From CALCMJ01 sp964475415 (GTDB lineage Bacteria > Bacteroidota > Bacteroidia > Chitinophagales > Saprospiraceae), in the NCBI GenBank assembly GCA_964475415.1, contig CAYYWZ010000043.1:1-35246 (forward strand): a stretch of 35,246 nt of DNA, written 5' to 3'. Shown here one piece after another: positions 23,878 through 31,854 of the stretch (position 1 is the first letter of the stretch; every line of letters starts with the position of its first letter). Both the position numbers and the translations under genes were made by a program. The notes beneath the pieces are model-generated. The model saw nothing but the letters and a program-made list of their open reading frames with translations. It was not told where the DNA came from and did no database searches.

Positions 23878-26835
23878 TTAGAATGAAACATTTAAACCTA
23901 ATAGTATTGTTCTAGCTGAAGGATAAGGAATGTATTCGATTCCTGAAGAAGGTACACCATTTCTCAAGTTTACAGTATTTATCTCTGGATCAAATCCTGT
24001 ATAATCAGTTATAATGATTAGGTTTTGTCCTGTGAGAGATATATTGATATTCTCAAAACTACTTACCGCTCCTATATCATAACTGATTGTAGCATTTGCA
24101 AGTTTTAGAAAATCTCCTGATTCTAAGAATCTAGTAGAAGAAGCAATTGGATTCGCTGTACTCTCTTGAGTAGTTCCTCCAAGAAGGTTCCCATCTATAT
24201 TTCTATTACCTAAGTTACCAATCGGAATAACTGACATCGCAGTGTTATTATATAGAGAGTGACCAAAAGCGCCATTCCAGTTCATACCGAAATTTAAAGC
24301 TCCAGCATTTACACCTACTGTAAAACCTGCAATAATATCTGCATTAGGATCTCCAGCTTCTACTAGGGCCCCATCGTTAGCATATATACTGTTTCCAGAC
24401 TCATCAAGTCCTTGGAAATCTCTTAGGAAATAAGTGTTCAATGGTTTTCCATCAACATGCTTTTGTATGAAAGCTCCACTAGATCCTTGTCCAAATAGAT
24501 CTCCCGTTAGGATATCCGGTCCAGTATAGTTTTGTAATTGATTATTTAAGAAAGCAAGGTTTACACCGAAGTTAAGACCAAAATCTTCTTTCTCTATAAT
24601 GTAAGCATTAAGACCTAACTCAAATCCAGAATTTACTAATTCAGCATCTAAGTTTTTCCAAGCTCTTACCGGTGGTCCCGGCTCTTGTAACTGAGCATCT
24701 ATAAGTAAATCTCTTGTAGTTCTATTATAGTAATCTATACTACCTGTTAATCTATAATCAAAAAGTCCGAAATCTAAACCGAAGTTAATGGTTGTAGACT
24801 CCTCCCATCTTAGATCCTCGTTAGCTGCATTTTGGAAAGTTGTTCCTTCATCATTATTAAGTACAACTCTCTGTAGTGCTGCTCCTGCCGGAAATTCTTG
24901 ATTTCCTGTAACACCCCATCCAAGTCTTACTTTAAGATCATCGAAAGGACCATCTTCTAGGAAACTTTCGTTAACTACATTCCAAGCTACTGCCGCAGAA
25001 GGAAATATTCCATATCTGTTGTTAGCACCAAATTTCGTAGATCCATCAGCTCTTACTGTTGCTGTAATATTCAATCTATCGCCTACACCTAAATTAACTC
25101 TACCGAAATAAGATTGCAACTCAGATATAGGATCAGCAAAAGAGGTTACTATTCTATTGTCATTATCAGAGTTTTGTAAATTATATACGATGTCAACATT
25201 AGGCTCTACATCATCGAAACCAAATCCAGCAAATGCATATCCGCTGAAATCGAATTTTTGATATTCAAAACCTCCTAATGCAGATAATGATAAATTATCA
25301 TTTAGATCTGTTGTATAACTAAGTGTATGGGTATGTAAATTAGTAACCAATTGATTTGTCGAAGCTCCTGCAAACCCAAGACCTTCAACACCCTGTACAT
25401 TAAGATCTTTAGTAATAGATCCTCTTGTTACACCAGTTCCATAATTGATACCAAAACGATATCTGTACTGTATGTTATCCGTAATGTTGAAATAAGGTGA
25501 CACACTTCCTAATAATGTAGTTGTATTAGCAACTTCACTATGACCGTTTAACAATTGTAATGGATTTATTGTTGTAGCTCCTACTCCAGGATTATTAACA
25601 CCTGTAGTAAATTCACCATCCGTCATCAAGGGAATCGTAGGGTTCCATTGTAATGCCTGACCGATAAGGTTACCTGTAAAACCAGCATTAGTAGATATTG
25701 GTGCTATCTCCTCAGATGTATGAGAAGAAACTACGAAAAAATCTATTCCTGCTCTATCATCCAAAAGATCATACTGAGCATTCAATGTTCCTGAGTACCT
25801 CTTAATACCAGAATCTTCTATGATACCTTTCACATCTTGGTAACCAGCAGAAAATCTAACTCTAGAGTTATCTCCACCTGTTCCTATAGAAAGGTTATAA
25901 TTTTGTATAGATCCAGATCTAGATATTGCATCATAAGCGTCAGTGTTTCCACCTCCGTCTCCGTTAGTCAATCCATATTCGCTTAGTGCAGATCTATATT
26001 CATCTCCATTTAGAACATCATACTCTTTAAGTGTAGAACTTGTACCAAAAGAAGTATTCAAATTTACTTGAGTCTCTCCCGTTCTACCTTTTTTTGTTGT
26101 TATAAGTATAACTCCATTAGAAGCTCTAGCTCCGTAGATAGCTGCAGAAGAGGCATCTTTCAGTACTTCTATAGAAGCGATATCTGAAGGATTAAGAAAG
26201 TTCAGCGGATTAGAATTTTCTATATTCCCGATGTCCGTACTTAACAATCCTGCTTTAGCTGTTCTTCCATCCAAGGGAATTCCATCTATCACATATAATG
26301 GATCTGCACCTGATCTGATAGAGTTATTTCCTCTAATCTTTACTGTTGCTTGACCTCCTGGTTGTCCACTATTGTTTACAATATTGACACCTGTTACTCT
26401 ACCTTGCAATAGTTGGTCTGCTGAGATAACAACACCTTTGTTAAAATCTTCTTCTTTTAAGGAAGCAACAGCTCCTGTAAGGTCTCGTTTTTTTACAGCT
26501 CCATAACCAACAACAACAATCTCGTCCAAGAGACTACCTTGAGACAAAGAGATATCCATTCTCGAATTTTCTCCAATTGTCATAGTTTGGTCTGTGTAAC
26601 CAGTGTAAGAAATCATGAGTTCTGTAGCCCCATCAGGGATTTGTAGAGAGTATGATCCGTCGATATCGGTAATTGTTCCTGTAGAAAATCCTTTGATAAG
26701 AACATTTGCACCAATAAGCGGCTCATTCGTTTCAGCATCTATGATAGTTCCGCTTATTGTTCTTTGCCCATACATTGACATAGAAAACAAACACAACAAT
26801 GAAGCTGAAAAGCATAGCTTTAATAGTTTTTTCAT
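23878..26835 (-). CDS. SusC/RagA family TonB-linked outer-membrane transporter
   Basis: The 985-residue protein has a signal peptide (to about residue 23, SMSMYGQ), a CarboxypepD_reg-like domain (about 26-100: ISGTIIDAETNEPLIGANVL), the SusC signature around the TonB box (LLDEIVVVGYGAVKKRDLTGAV, 102-123), a plug with RVTGVNIVNNSGQPGGQATV and EVLKDASSAAIYGARASNGV, and a long beta barrel ending in a C-terminal aromatic Phe (LLGLNVSF). It imports a ligand across the outer membrane using TonB-ExbBD energy. First gene of the susC-susD-VCBS-VCBS operon, with a -7-like element 72 bases upstream. Length is in the normal 950-1100 range. Confidence 0.96.
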   Translation of the reverse strand: MKKLLKLCFSASLLCLFSMSMYGQRTISGTIIDAETNEPLIGANVLIKGFSTGTITDIDGSYSLQIPDGATELMISYTGYTDQTMTIGENSRMDISLSQGSLLDEIVVVGYGAVKKRDLTGAVASLKEEDFNKGVVISADQLLQGRVTGVNIVNNSGQPGGQATVKIRGNNSIRSGADPLYVIDGIPLDGRTAKAGLLSTDIGNIENSNPLNFLNPSDIASIEVLKDASSAAIYGARASNGVILITTKKGRTGETQVNLNTSFGTSSTLKEYDVLNGDEYRSALSEYGLTNGDGGGNTDAYDAISRSGSIQNYNLSIGTGGDNSRVRFSAGYQDVKGIIEDSGIKRYSGTLNAQYDLLDDRAGIDFFVVSSHTSEEIAPISTNAGFTGNLIGQALQWNPTIPLMTDGEFTTGVNNPGVGATTINPLQLLNGHSEVANTTTLLGSVSPYFNITDNIQYRYRFGINYGTGVTRGSITKDLNVQGVEGLGFAGASTNQLVTNLHTHTLSYTTDLNDNLSLSALGGFEYQKFDFSGYAFAGFGFDDVEPNVDIVYNLQNSDNDNRIVTSFADPISELQSYFGRVNLGVGDRLNITATVRADGSTKFGANNRYGIFPSAAVAWNVVNESFLEDGPFDDLKVRLGWGVTGNQEFPAGAALQRVVLNNDEGTTFQNAANEDLRWEESTTINFGLDFGLFDYRLTGSIDYYNRTTRDLLIDAQLQEPGPPVRAWKNLDAELVNSGFELGLNAYIIEKEDFGLNFGVNLAFLNNQLQNYTGPDILTGDLFGQGSSGAFIQKHVDGKPLNTYFLRDFQGLDESGNSIYANDGALVEAGDPNADIIAGFTVGVNAGALNFGMNWNGAFGHSLYNNTAMSVIPIGNLGNRNIDGNLLGGTTQESTANPIASSTRFLESGDFLKLANATISYDIGAVSSFENINISLTGQNLIIITDYTGFDPEINTVNLRNGVPSSGIEYIPYPSARTILLGLNVSF

Positions 26836-26906
26836 GTGGTTAAGTATTAGTAGTTTATAAATAGTCCGATTTTAGTATAGTGTCAGTTCTACACATTACT
26901 AAGTGC

Positions 26907-26914
26907 CAAACATA
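26907..26914 (-). promoter_or_regulatory. -7 element of the susC operon
   Basis: Minus-strand TATGTTTG matches TAnnTTTG exactly. A TTG lies upstream, but 25 bases away, longer than the usual 19-21. The leader would be about 65 bases. Confidence 0.5.
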
Positions 26915-27034
26915 AGAATTTCTCTCCTAAAAATAGGAACAATAATCAATAATATTTACTAAAAGTGTGAATAGTTGACCTTATATTTCAGACTTTTGCA
27001 TATTAGCAGAATTTTAATCGGATCAATATTATAT

Positions 27035-28363
27035 ATGCGCTTTTTCCTTATCTGTATTTTCCTTTCATTAGCGGGCTTATCATGTATCGAAGAAAATAAA
27101 AATTTTCAAGAAGATATGCGGCAATCGGGGCTTATAAATAGATCATTTAAGGAGCTGTCTGATGTTATAGTTCATGATATTTTTTCTCCGCCAGTCGCCT
27201 CTAGAATATATGCCTATCCTGCCATTTCTGCCTATGAAATTATCAGGCAAGAAAATTCAGATTATCCCAGTCTGCTAGGTAAACTTAACGGCCTAGAAGC
27301 GATACCAAAAACAGATCCAGATAAAACATATTCCATGAGTCTTGCAGCAATCCAAGCCTTTCTGGTTGTTGCTAAAAATCTTATTTTTTCTGAGGACAAA
27401 ATAGAGGCCTACCAAGCGAATTTATACAAGGAACTAGAAAAAGTACATGTTCCTAAAAAAGTGTGGGATAACTCACTGGAATATGGAATTGCTGTAGCAG
27501 AGACGGTTATTGCTTGGGCTAATAAAGATAACTACAAAGAAACTAGATCTTTTCCTAAATTCTCTATAAACGAAGAACAAGCAAGGTGGAAGCCTACACC
27601 TCCAGCCTATATGGAGAGTATAGAACCTCACTGGAATAAAATAAGGCCTATGGTTATAAATTCCGCCGATCAGTTTAGTCCACCTCCTCCTACTGCTTTC
27701 TCTCTGGATAAAAACTCCAAATTCCACAAGGAGCTAATGGAGGTATATAATGTTGTAAAAAATGCTGATAAAGAAGAAAAAGCTATTGCTAGTTTTTGGG
27801 ATTGTAATCCATATGTAATGAATCAGACCGGACATGTAATGTTTGCAACTAAAAAAATAACTCCTGGCGGTCACTGGATAGGTATTACTGGAATCGCATG
27901 CAATAAAGCTAAGGCAGATATTGTACAAACTTCTTATGCATATGCTATGGTATCGATAGCTCTTATGGATGCTTTCATAAGCTGCTGGGATGAAAAATAT
28001 AGAAGTAATCTTATAAGGCCAGAAACGGTCATTAATGAATATATAGATGAATCTTGGCTACCTACCTTACAGACGCCTCCTTTTCCAGAACATACTAGTG
28101 GTCATAGCGTTATCTCTACCGCTTCTGCAAACGTATTGACAAAAATATTTGGTGATAACTTCTCCTTCGATGATGATGTAGAGCTTGAATATGGTCTTCC
28201 GATAAGATCCTTTGATTCTTTCCAAGATGCTTCTGATGAAGCTGCTATAAGTCGACTTTACGGAGGAATACATTATAGACCAGCAATAGATTACGGCGTA
28301 GACCAGGGAAATAAAATAGGACAATTCATTATTAATAAGATAGGAATTAAAGCCTTAAAATAA
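27035..28363 (+). CDS. Vanadium-dependent haloperoxidase / PAP2 superfamily lipoprotein
   Basis: From ATG 27035 the product has 442 residues and a lipoprotein signal MRFFLICIFLSLAGLSC (Cys17). An upstream ATG at 26975 would bury that signal behind 20 residues and precede a likely promoter. The superfamily's three motifs are complete: K-x6-RP (K321, R328; KYRSNLIRP), SGH (355-357; PEHTSGHS) and SR-x5-H (R407, H413; SRLYGGIHYRPAID). In vanadium haloperoxidases these bind vanadate and supply the acid-base His; in PAP2 phosphatases they bind phosphate. The sequence cannot decide between halide oxidation and phosphatase activity. It is divergent from the SusCD/VCBS operon, a pairing seen repeatedly in Bacteroidota, and probably acts in the same pathway at the periplasm or surface. 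Confidence 0.88.
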   Translation: MRFFLICIFLSLAGLSCIEENKNFQEDMRQSGLINRSFKELSDVIVHDIFSPPVASRIYAYPAISAYEIIRQENSDYPSLLGKLNGLEAIPKTDPDKTYSMSLAAIQAFLVVAKNLIFSEDKIEAYQANLYKELEKVHVPKKVWDNSLEYGIAVAETVIAWANKDNYKETRSFPKFSINEEQARWKPTPPAYMESIEPHWNKIRPMVINSADQFSPPPPTAFSLDKNSKFHKELMEVYNVVKNADKEEKAIASFWDCNPYVMNQTGHVMFATKKITPGGHWIGITGIACNKAKADIVQTSYAYAMVSIALMDAFISCWDEKYRSNLIRPETVINEYIDESWLPTLQTPPFPEHTSGHSVISTASANVLTKIFGDNFSFDDDVELEYGLPIRSFDSFQDASDEAAISRLYGGIHYRPAIDYGVDQGNKIGQFIINKIGIKALK

Positions 28364-28387
28364 GATCTATTATTCAATTTGACCTAT

Positions 28388-28424
28388 AAAAAAGAGTCCT
28401 TAACTAACTGGTAGCCAAGGACTC
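28388..28424 (-). terminator. Terminator of the former tRNA gene
   Basis: On the minus strand GAGTCCTT (28424-28417) pairs with AAGGACTC (28401-28394) across a 15-base loop and is followed by six Ts. It lies directly downstream of the tRNA 3' fragment, as a native tRNA terminator would, and can also end transcripts convergent from the right. Confidence 0.65.
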
Positions 28425-28426
28425 GT

Positions 28427-28449
28427 TGAGGTCGCGGACGGACTCGAAC
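28427..28449 (-). other. Attachment site: 3' end of a tRNA gene (tRNA-Cys likely)
   Basis: The minus strand reads GTTCGAGTCCGTCCGCGACC followed by TCA. This fits a T-loop (TTCGAGT), the 3' T-stem strand (CCGTC), the 3' acceptor strand (CGCGACC) and discriminator T. U73 is the tRNA-Cys identity base, hence the suggestion. Sequence 5' of the T-loop does not complete a tRNA, so only the 3' portion is here. A tyrosine recombinase gene starts 158 bases to the right. The natural reading is attL or attR of an element inserted in the tRNA gene, with the whole tRNA at the other, unseen, end. Confidence 0.6.
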
Positions 28450-28457
28450 ATTTAATA

Positions 28458-28491
28458 TACATTAATACCATTTTATTTAAATACATTAATA
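28458..28491 (+). repeat. Direct repeat TACATTAATA, possible integrase arm sites
   Basis: Identical 10-base copies at 28458-28467 and 28482-28491, 24 bases apart, lie between the attachment fragment and the integrase gene, where arm-type sites for the N-terminal domain of integrase usually lie. Confidence 0.4.
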
Positions 28492-28547
28492 ATCAGTCAT
28501 TTAAGCAGGTAGTTTATTAATCTATATAAAGAAATATTTACTATAAT

Positions 28548-28566
28548 CGTCCCCAAAACCGTCCCC
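28548..28566 (+). repeat. Direct repeat CGTCCCC upstream of the integrase
   Basis: CGTCCCC occurs at 28548-28554 and 28560-28566, 12 bases apart, in otherwise AT-rich DNA 42 bases before the integrase start. It may bind the integrase or a regulator. Confidence 0.4.
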
Positions 28567-28607
28567 CAATTAAAATTATATATACTTTTGTCATAAAATT
28601 ATGCTAC

Positions 28608-29930
28608 ATGTCAAACGCTAAATTTTATCTTAAGGATAATAAGTCCACTAAACCTACTGCGATTCAGTTACGCAAACATATAAATGGTAAACTATTCAGA
28701 TATGGAATAGGAATGTCTATCTACCCTAAACTTTGGGACTTTGAAAAGCAAAGACCCATAACGGCAAAAAAGACTATCAGACCTTTTGTAAATAAAGATC
28801 CTGAAATTTTATTAACACTTGAAAACATCAATACTAGGATAGATAATACAGTTAGAGTGCTACAGAAGAAATTACTCGAATATGAGATAACCGAAGAAGT
28901 AATAGATTTCAGCTCTCTTAAAGCTAAACTAGATACTATTCTGAAATTAACCATAAAGAAGGAAGAAGATAAAAGTGTAGGATTATCTCTCAATAATTAT
29001 ATAAGCAAGTACATAAAAGATTTAGAAAGCGGAAAGAGAACTTATACGACTAACAATGGAGATAAAAGAAAATATCAATATAGTACAATAAAGAATTACC
29101 TGACGTTTAAGAATGAGTTTGCTCTCTTTCAAGAATCAATAGGTAGGATTCTAAACTTTAAGGACATTGATATAACTATATATAATGAATTCGTAGATTA
29201 CTTTTCCGTAAAAGGATATCTTCCGAACTCCATAGGAAACAAGGTTAAAATTCTAAAGGCTATATTAAATTCTTCATTTGAAGAAGACCTACACTCCAAT
29301 ACAGCGTACCAGAGAAAGGACTTTAGAACTATTAATGTTGAAGTAGATGAAGTATACTTAACTCTAGAAGAAGTTACCCGATTACATGATCTCGACTTAT
29401 CGAAGAATTCTCAATTAGAGATTAGTAGAGATATATTTTTATGTGGTGTATGGACGGCTCAACGTTTTTCCGATTACTCTAGGATAAATAAAACCCATAT
29501 CAAAAAAAGAGACGGATTTCTTTTCCTTGAAATGATTAGTAAGAAAACAAGTGAAAAAGTTACTATTCCTCTTAAGCCCGAATTAGTTCAAATTTTAAAA
29601 AAATACGATTACACATTACCTAGGATTTATGAACAGAAATTTAATAAGAGAATAAAGGAAGTATGTAGGTTAGCGGAAATAGACGAGACCATAACTAAAG
29701 AGTATATAATTAAAGGAAATAAGGTTCGTAAAACTTACAAAAAACACGAACTTATAAAATCGCATTCAGCGCGAAGAACCGGATGTAGTTTAATGTATCT
29801 TGCAAATATCCCAACAATAGATATTATGAAAATTAGCGGACACAGGAATGAAAAAAACCTTTTAAAGTATATTAGAGTAAGCAAGGAAGAAACCGCGGAT
29901 AGATTAAAAACTCACGAATATTTTAAATAG
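28608..29930 (+). CDS. Tyrosine recombinase (site-specific integrase)
   Basis: The 440-residue enzyme has an N-terminal arm-binding domain (about 1-110, RYGIGMSIYPKLWDFEKQRP is typical of Bacteroidota integrases), a SAM-like core-binding domain (about 125-225) and a C-terminal catalytic domain. Catalytic residues are visible: R286 (TAQRFSD), Lys in SKKTSEK (about 312), H386 and R389 (SHSARRT), H412 (SGHRNEKN) and nucleophile Y421 (LLKYIR). It is complete and probably active. It cuts and joins DNA at the attachment site, here the tRNA 3' end immediately upstream. A small gene follows after five bases, so the reading continues as an operon. Confidence 0.95.
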   Translation: MSNAKFYLKDNKSTKPTAIQLRKHINGKLFRYGIGMSIYPKLWDFEKQRPITAKKTIRPFVNKDPEILLTLENINTRIDNTVRVLQKKLLEYEITEEVIDFSSLKAKLDTILKLTIKKEEDKSVGLSLNNYISKYIKDLESGKRTYTTNNGDKRKYQYSTIKNYLTFKNEFALFQESIGRILNFKDIDITIYNEFVDYFSVKGYLPNSIGNKVKILKAILNSSFEEDLHSNTAYQRKDFRTINVEVDEVYLTLEEVTRLHDLDLSKNSQLEISRDIFLCGVWTAQRFSDYSRINKTHIKKRDGFLFLEMISKKTSEKVTIPLKPELVQILKKYDYTLPRIYEQKFNKRIKEVCRLAEIDETITKEYIIKGNKVRKTYKKHELIKSHSARRTGCSLMYLANIPTIDIMKISGHRNEKNLLKYIRVSKEETADRLKTHEYFK

Positions 29931-29935
29931 AGATA

Positions 29936-30220
29936 ATGTTAGAAAATTACCAGAGCTTTAAAAGTATTATTGAATTTCAAGAAAATAGACTTTTAGAAAC
30001 CTATCTTATTGAATTCCAACGAAATTCAGGATTAGTAGAACATGATTACTTTACTCTTTTAGCTAGAAATAAAAACGCAGCTATAAAAGAAGATTCACTC
30101 AAATACTGGCAACACAAATTTCAAGACGTTGATATCAGAGAAGTTGAAAAAAAATATCAGCAAATAGATTTCTTAGAACTAAAATACGAACAAAGAAAAA
30201 AAAAAGAGAAAACTCAATAA
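29936..30220 (+). CDS. Small charged protein of the integrated element, unknown
   Basis: The 94-residue product begins MLENYQSFKSIIEFQENRLL and is rich in Glu, Lys and Gln with a predicted mainly helical character and a basic tail (YEQRKKKEKTQ). No signal or membrane segment. It starts five bases after the integrase stop, suggesting co-transcription and possibly a recombination accessory role, but I recognise no family and can assign no function. Confidence 0.6.
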   Translation: MLENYQSFKSIIEFQENRLLETYLIEFQRNSGLVEHDYFTLLARNKNAAIKEDSLKYWQHKFQDVDIREVEKKYQQIDFLELKYEQRKKKEKTQ

Positions 30221-30236
30221 AAAAGAAACTCTTTAC

Positions 30237-30650
30237 GTGGATTTATTATCGTTAAGTTGGGATGATGTTATTGAAACCAAAAAACATATTTCACTCTGGG
30301 AAAACATTTATTATTCGGAATATAATAAGCTATTGAATAAAATTAAGTCATACTTTGAAAGTGAGCAAATAGATACTTTTATTCCAGACCAAAAAAGAAA
30401 ATCTGTAACTTCCAGAGTACAATTATTATCAATCCTTGATGTGATTAATCCCATTATTGATAACGCAGAATCAATTGATGAAGCTGTAAAAATCTTATTT
30501 GACCTACATCTCTTTGATTCAGAACATGATAAGCCAAGTAATGTTAAAAGAAGAATAGCAGATTTTAAAGACCCTAGAAACATAAAACAAAGCCATAAAA
30601 CTAATCTAAAAAACCAGTTTCCTAGATTTAAACCTAACCTATTTAAATAA
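30237..30650 (+). CDS. Hypothetical protein of the integrated element (GTG start)
   Basis: The 137-residue product begins at a GTG (MDLLSLSWDDVIETKKHISL), 16 bases after the preceding stop. It is soluble and helical in character, with a basic C-terminus (RRIADFKDPRNIKQSHKTNLKNQFPRFKP) that could bind nucleic acid. No family recognised. The start is the first available codon; an internal start is possible, since no ATG lies near the N-terminus. Confidence 0.6.
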   Translation: MDLLSLSWDDVIETKKHISLWENIYYSEYNKLLNKIKSYFESEQIDTFIPDQKRKSVTSRVQLLSILDVINPIIDNAESIDEAVKILFDLHLFDSEHDKPSNVKRRIADFKDPRNIKQSHKTNLKNQFPRFKPNLFK

Positions 30651-30684
30651 AGTGCGTCACGCCTTGAAAACGCCTTATTTAGTT

Positions 30685-30715
30685 TGTGTTATTATTAATT
30701 AAACATGATAACACA
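30685..30715. promoter_or_regulatory. Inverted repeat over the start of the HTH gene
   Basis: TGTGTTAT (30685-30692) and ATAACACA (30708-30715) form an 8-base inverted repeat with a 15-base spacer; the right arm ends on the A of the ATG. As DNA it could be an operator for the HTH protein itself; as RNA it could mask the start codon. Confidence 0.45.
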
Positions 30716-30996
30716 TGAAAGGAATTCTTATTAAATCCGAATCTAAAGAGGAGCTGATTAGCGAGATGCTTATAGGCATCAAGCGACTTCTTGAAGAAAG
30801 AGAAGTTCAAAATTTCTCAAATAAAGAATGGCTCACAAGTAAAGAAGTTACATCTCTTCTAAAGATCACTTCAGTCACTCTATGGAATTATGATAAGCAG
30901 GGACTAACAAAACCCCAACGTATCGGCAGAAGGAAAAGATATCTTCAAAGCGATATCCTAGCTATTCTCCAAAGAAAGGAATCTAAAATTCAATAA
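30715..30996 (+). CDS. Excisionase-like helix-turn-helix protein
   Basis: The 93-residue protein has a long helical N-terminus (about 1-35) followed by a MerR-like winged helix of the HTH_17/excisionase type: WLTSKEVTSLLKITSVTLWN then YDKQGLTKPQRIGRRKRYLQSDILAIL (about 39-86). In Bacteroidota integrative elements such proteins sit downstream of the integrase and act as directionality factors or repressors. It is separated from the preceding gene by 64 bases with an inverted repeat across its start, consistent with self-regulation. Whether it controls excision or the replication-like genes downstream is not visible. Confidence 0.82.
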   Translation: MKGILIKSESKEELISEMLIGIKRLLEEREVQNFSNKEWLTSKEVTSLLKITSVTLWNYDKQGLTKPQRIGRRKRYLQSDILAILQRKESKIQ

Positions 30997-31003
30997 ATTA
31001 TAT

Positions 31004-31294
31004 ATGGGCATAATTAAAATTATTAACGAAGCTGCGCCAAGCAGTAGCGAAACTCTCGAAGAATATGTAGAGAGACTTTCGCACTTGGCACCGAATACAC
31101 AATTAATAGTCAATGATGATCTAAATTTAGAATCAAAATCATCAGTTAGCAGCGTTATTATTAAACTAAGTATGATACTATCAGAAGTAGAACGCAATGA
31201 TGAGAAAGACATTCTATATAGAAGGTTCATAAATCATCATTTAGGGTTTTATGAAGACGCCTGTTGGGATTGTCCTGAACCATTTAAAGCATAA
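31004..31294 (+). CDS. Hypothetical protein of the integrated element
   Basis: The 96-residue acidic protein (MGIIKIINEAAPSSSETLEE...) ends in a Cys-containing tail (FYEDACWDCPEPFKA). No signal peptide, membrane segment or known motif. It starts seven bases after the HTH gene and ends four bases before the nuclease-like gene, so it is part of the same transcript. Function unknown. Confidence 0.6.
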   Translation: MGIIKIINEAAPSSSETLEEYVERLSHLAPNTQLIVNDDLNLESKSSVSSVIIKLSMILSEVERNDEKDILYRRFINHHLGFYEDACWDCPEPFKA

Positions 31295-31298
31295 AGAA

Positions 31299-31778
31299 AT
31301 GAAGAAGAATGCAATAAATTATCCTGAGTTTGTTCCAGATAAAGATTGGAAGCAATGGACAGTAGACAACTTGCCTAATTCAATAAATTATTGGGTAACT
31401 GATGTGGATAGTCTCCACAGGAGCAGATTAGGCTGTGTATACCTTCTAGAAATTAAGAGAAAGGGACAGCCTGTAAATACATGGCAGAAAAATAGTCTAG
31501 GACTACTAGTAGCAGCCCTTAAAAAATGTGAAGGCTCAAAGCTAGAACATGACTATTTACCGTTCGGGAATCTACATCTTAAAAAATTCCATGGTATAGT
31601 AGAACTTACATTCCAAAACACATGGTTCAATGATGGGTATGTGATGTGGTCTCTAAATGGATCAGATAAAAAGATACTATCAGAATATGAAATCGCATGG
31701 AGACTTTCTTTTATGGATGACTGCCTAGCTTGCATCGGAGAAGAAGAATTGTGTAACTGCGATTCTTTATACATCTAA
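31299..31778 (+). CDS. Probable PD-(D/E)XK nuclease
   Basis: From ATG 31299 the product has 159 residues; the frame is open to 31251 but that start overlaps the previous gene, while 31299 follows its stop by four bases. The core NYWVTDVDSLHRS (D35, D37), VYLLEIKRKG (E51, K53) and WQKNSL (Q63) has the D...E-x-K...Q order of the PD-(D/E)XK superfamily, which cuts DNA with magnesium. A Cys-rich end (CLACIGEEELCNCDS) might bind metal. The order matches Holliday-junction resolvase or phage-type nucleases, but no subfamily can be named. It lies 76 bases before the polymerase-like gene, suggesting a joint DNA-processing role. The call rests on motif spacing alone. Confidence 0.6.
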   Translation: MKKNAINYPEFVPDKDWKQWTVDNLPNSINYWVTDVDSLHRSRLGCVYLLEIKRKGQPVNTWQKNSLGLLVAALKKCEGSKLEHDYLPFGNLHLKKFHGIVELTFQNTWFNDGYVMWSLNGSDKKILSEYEIAWRLSFMDDCLACIGEEELCNCDSLYI

Positions 31779-31854
31779 TTAATTCTTTAACAAGGCTGGA
31801 TCTACATATGTAGGCTTATAATTAACATTATAAAGCATAGTATTCCTATTCTTA

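Noticed and set aside
26975..27034. Upstream start of the haloperoxidase-like gene
   Set aside because: It would place 20 residues ahead of a good lipoprotein signal; the internal ATG at 27035 gives a normal signal with the lipobox Cys at 17.
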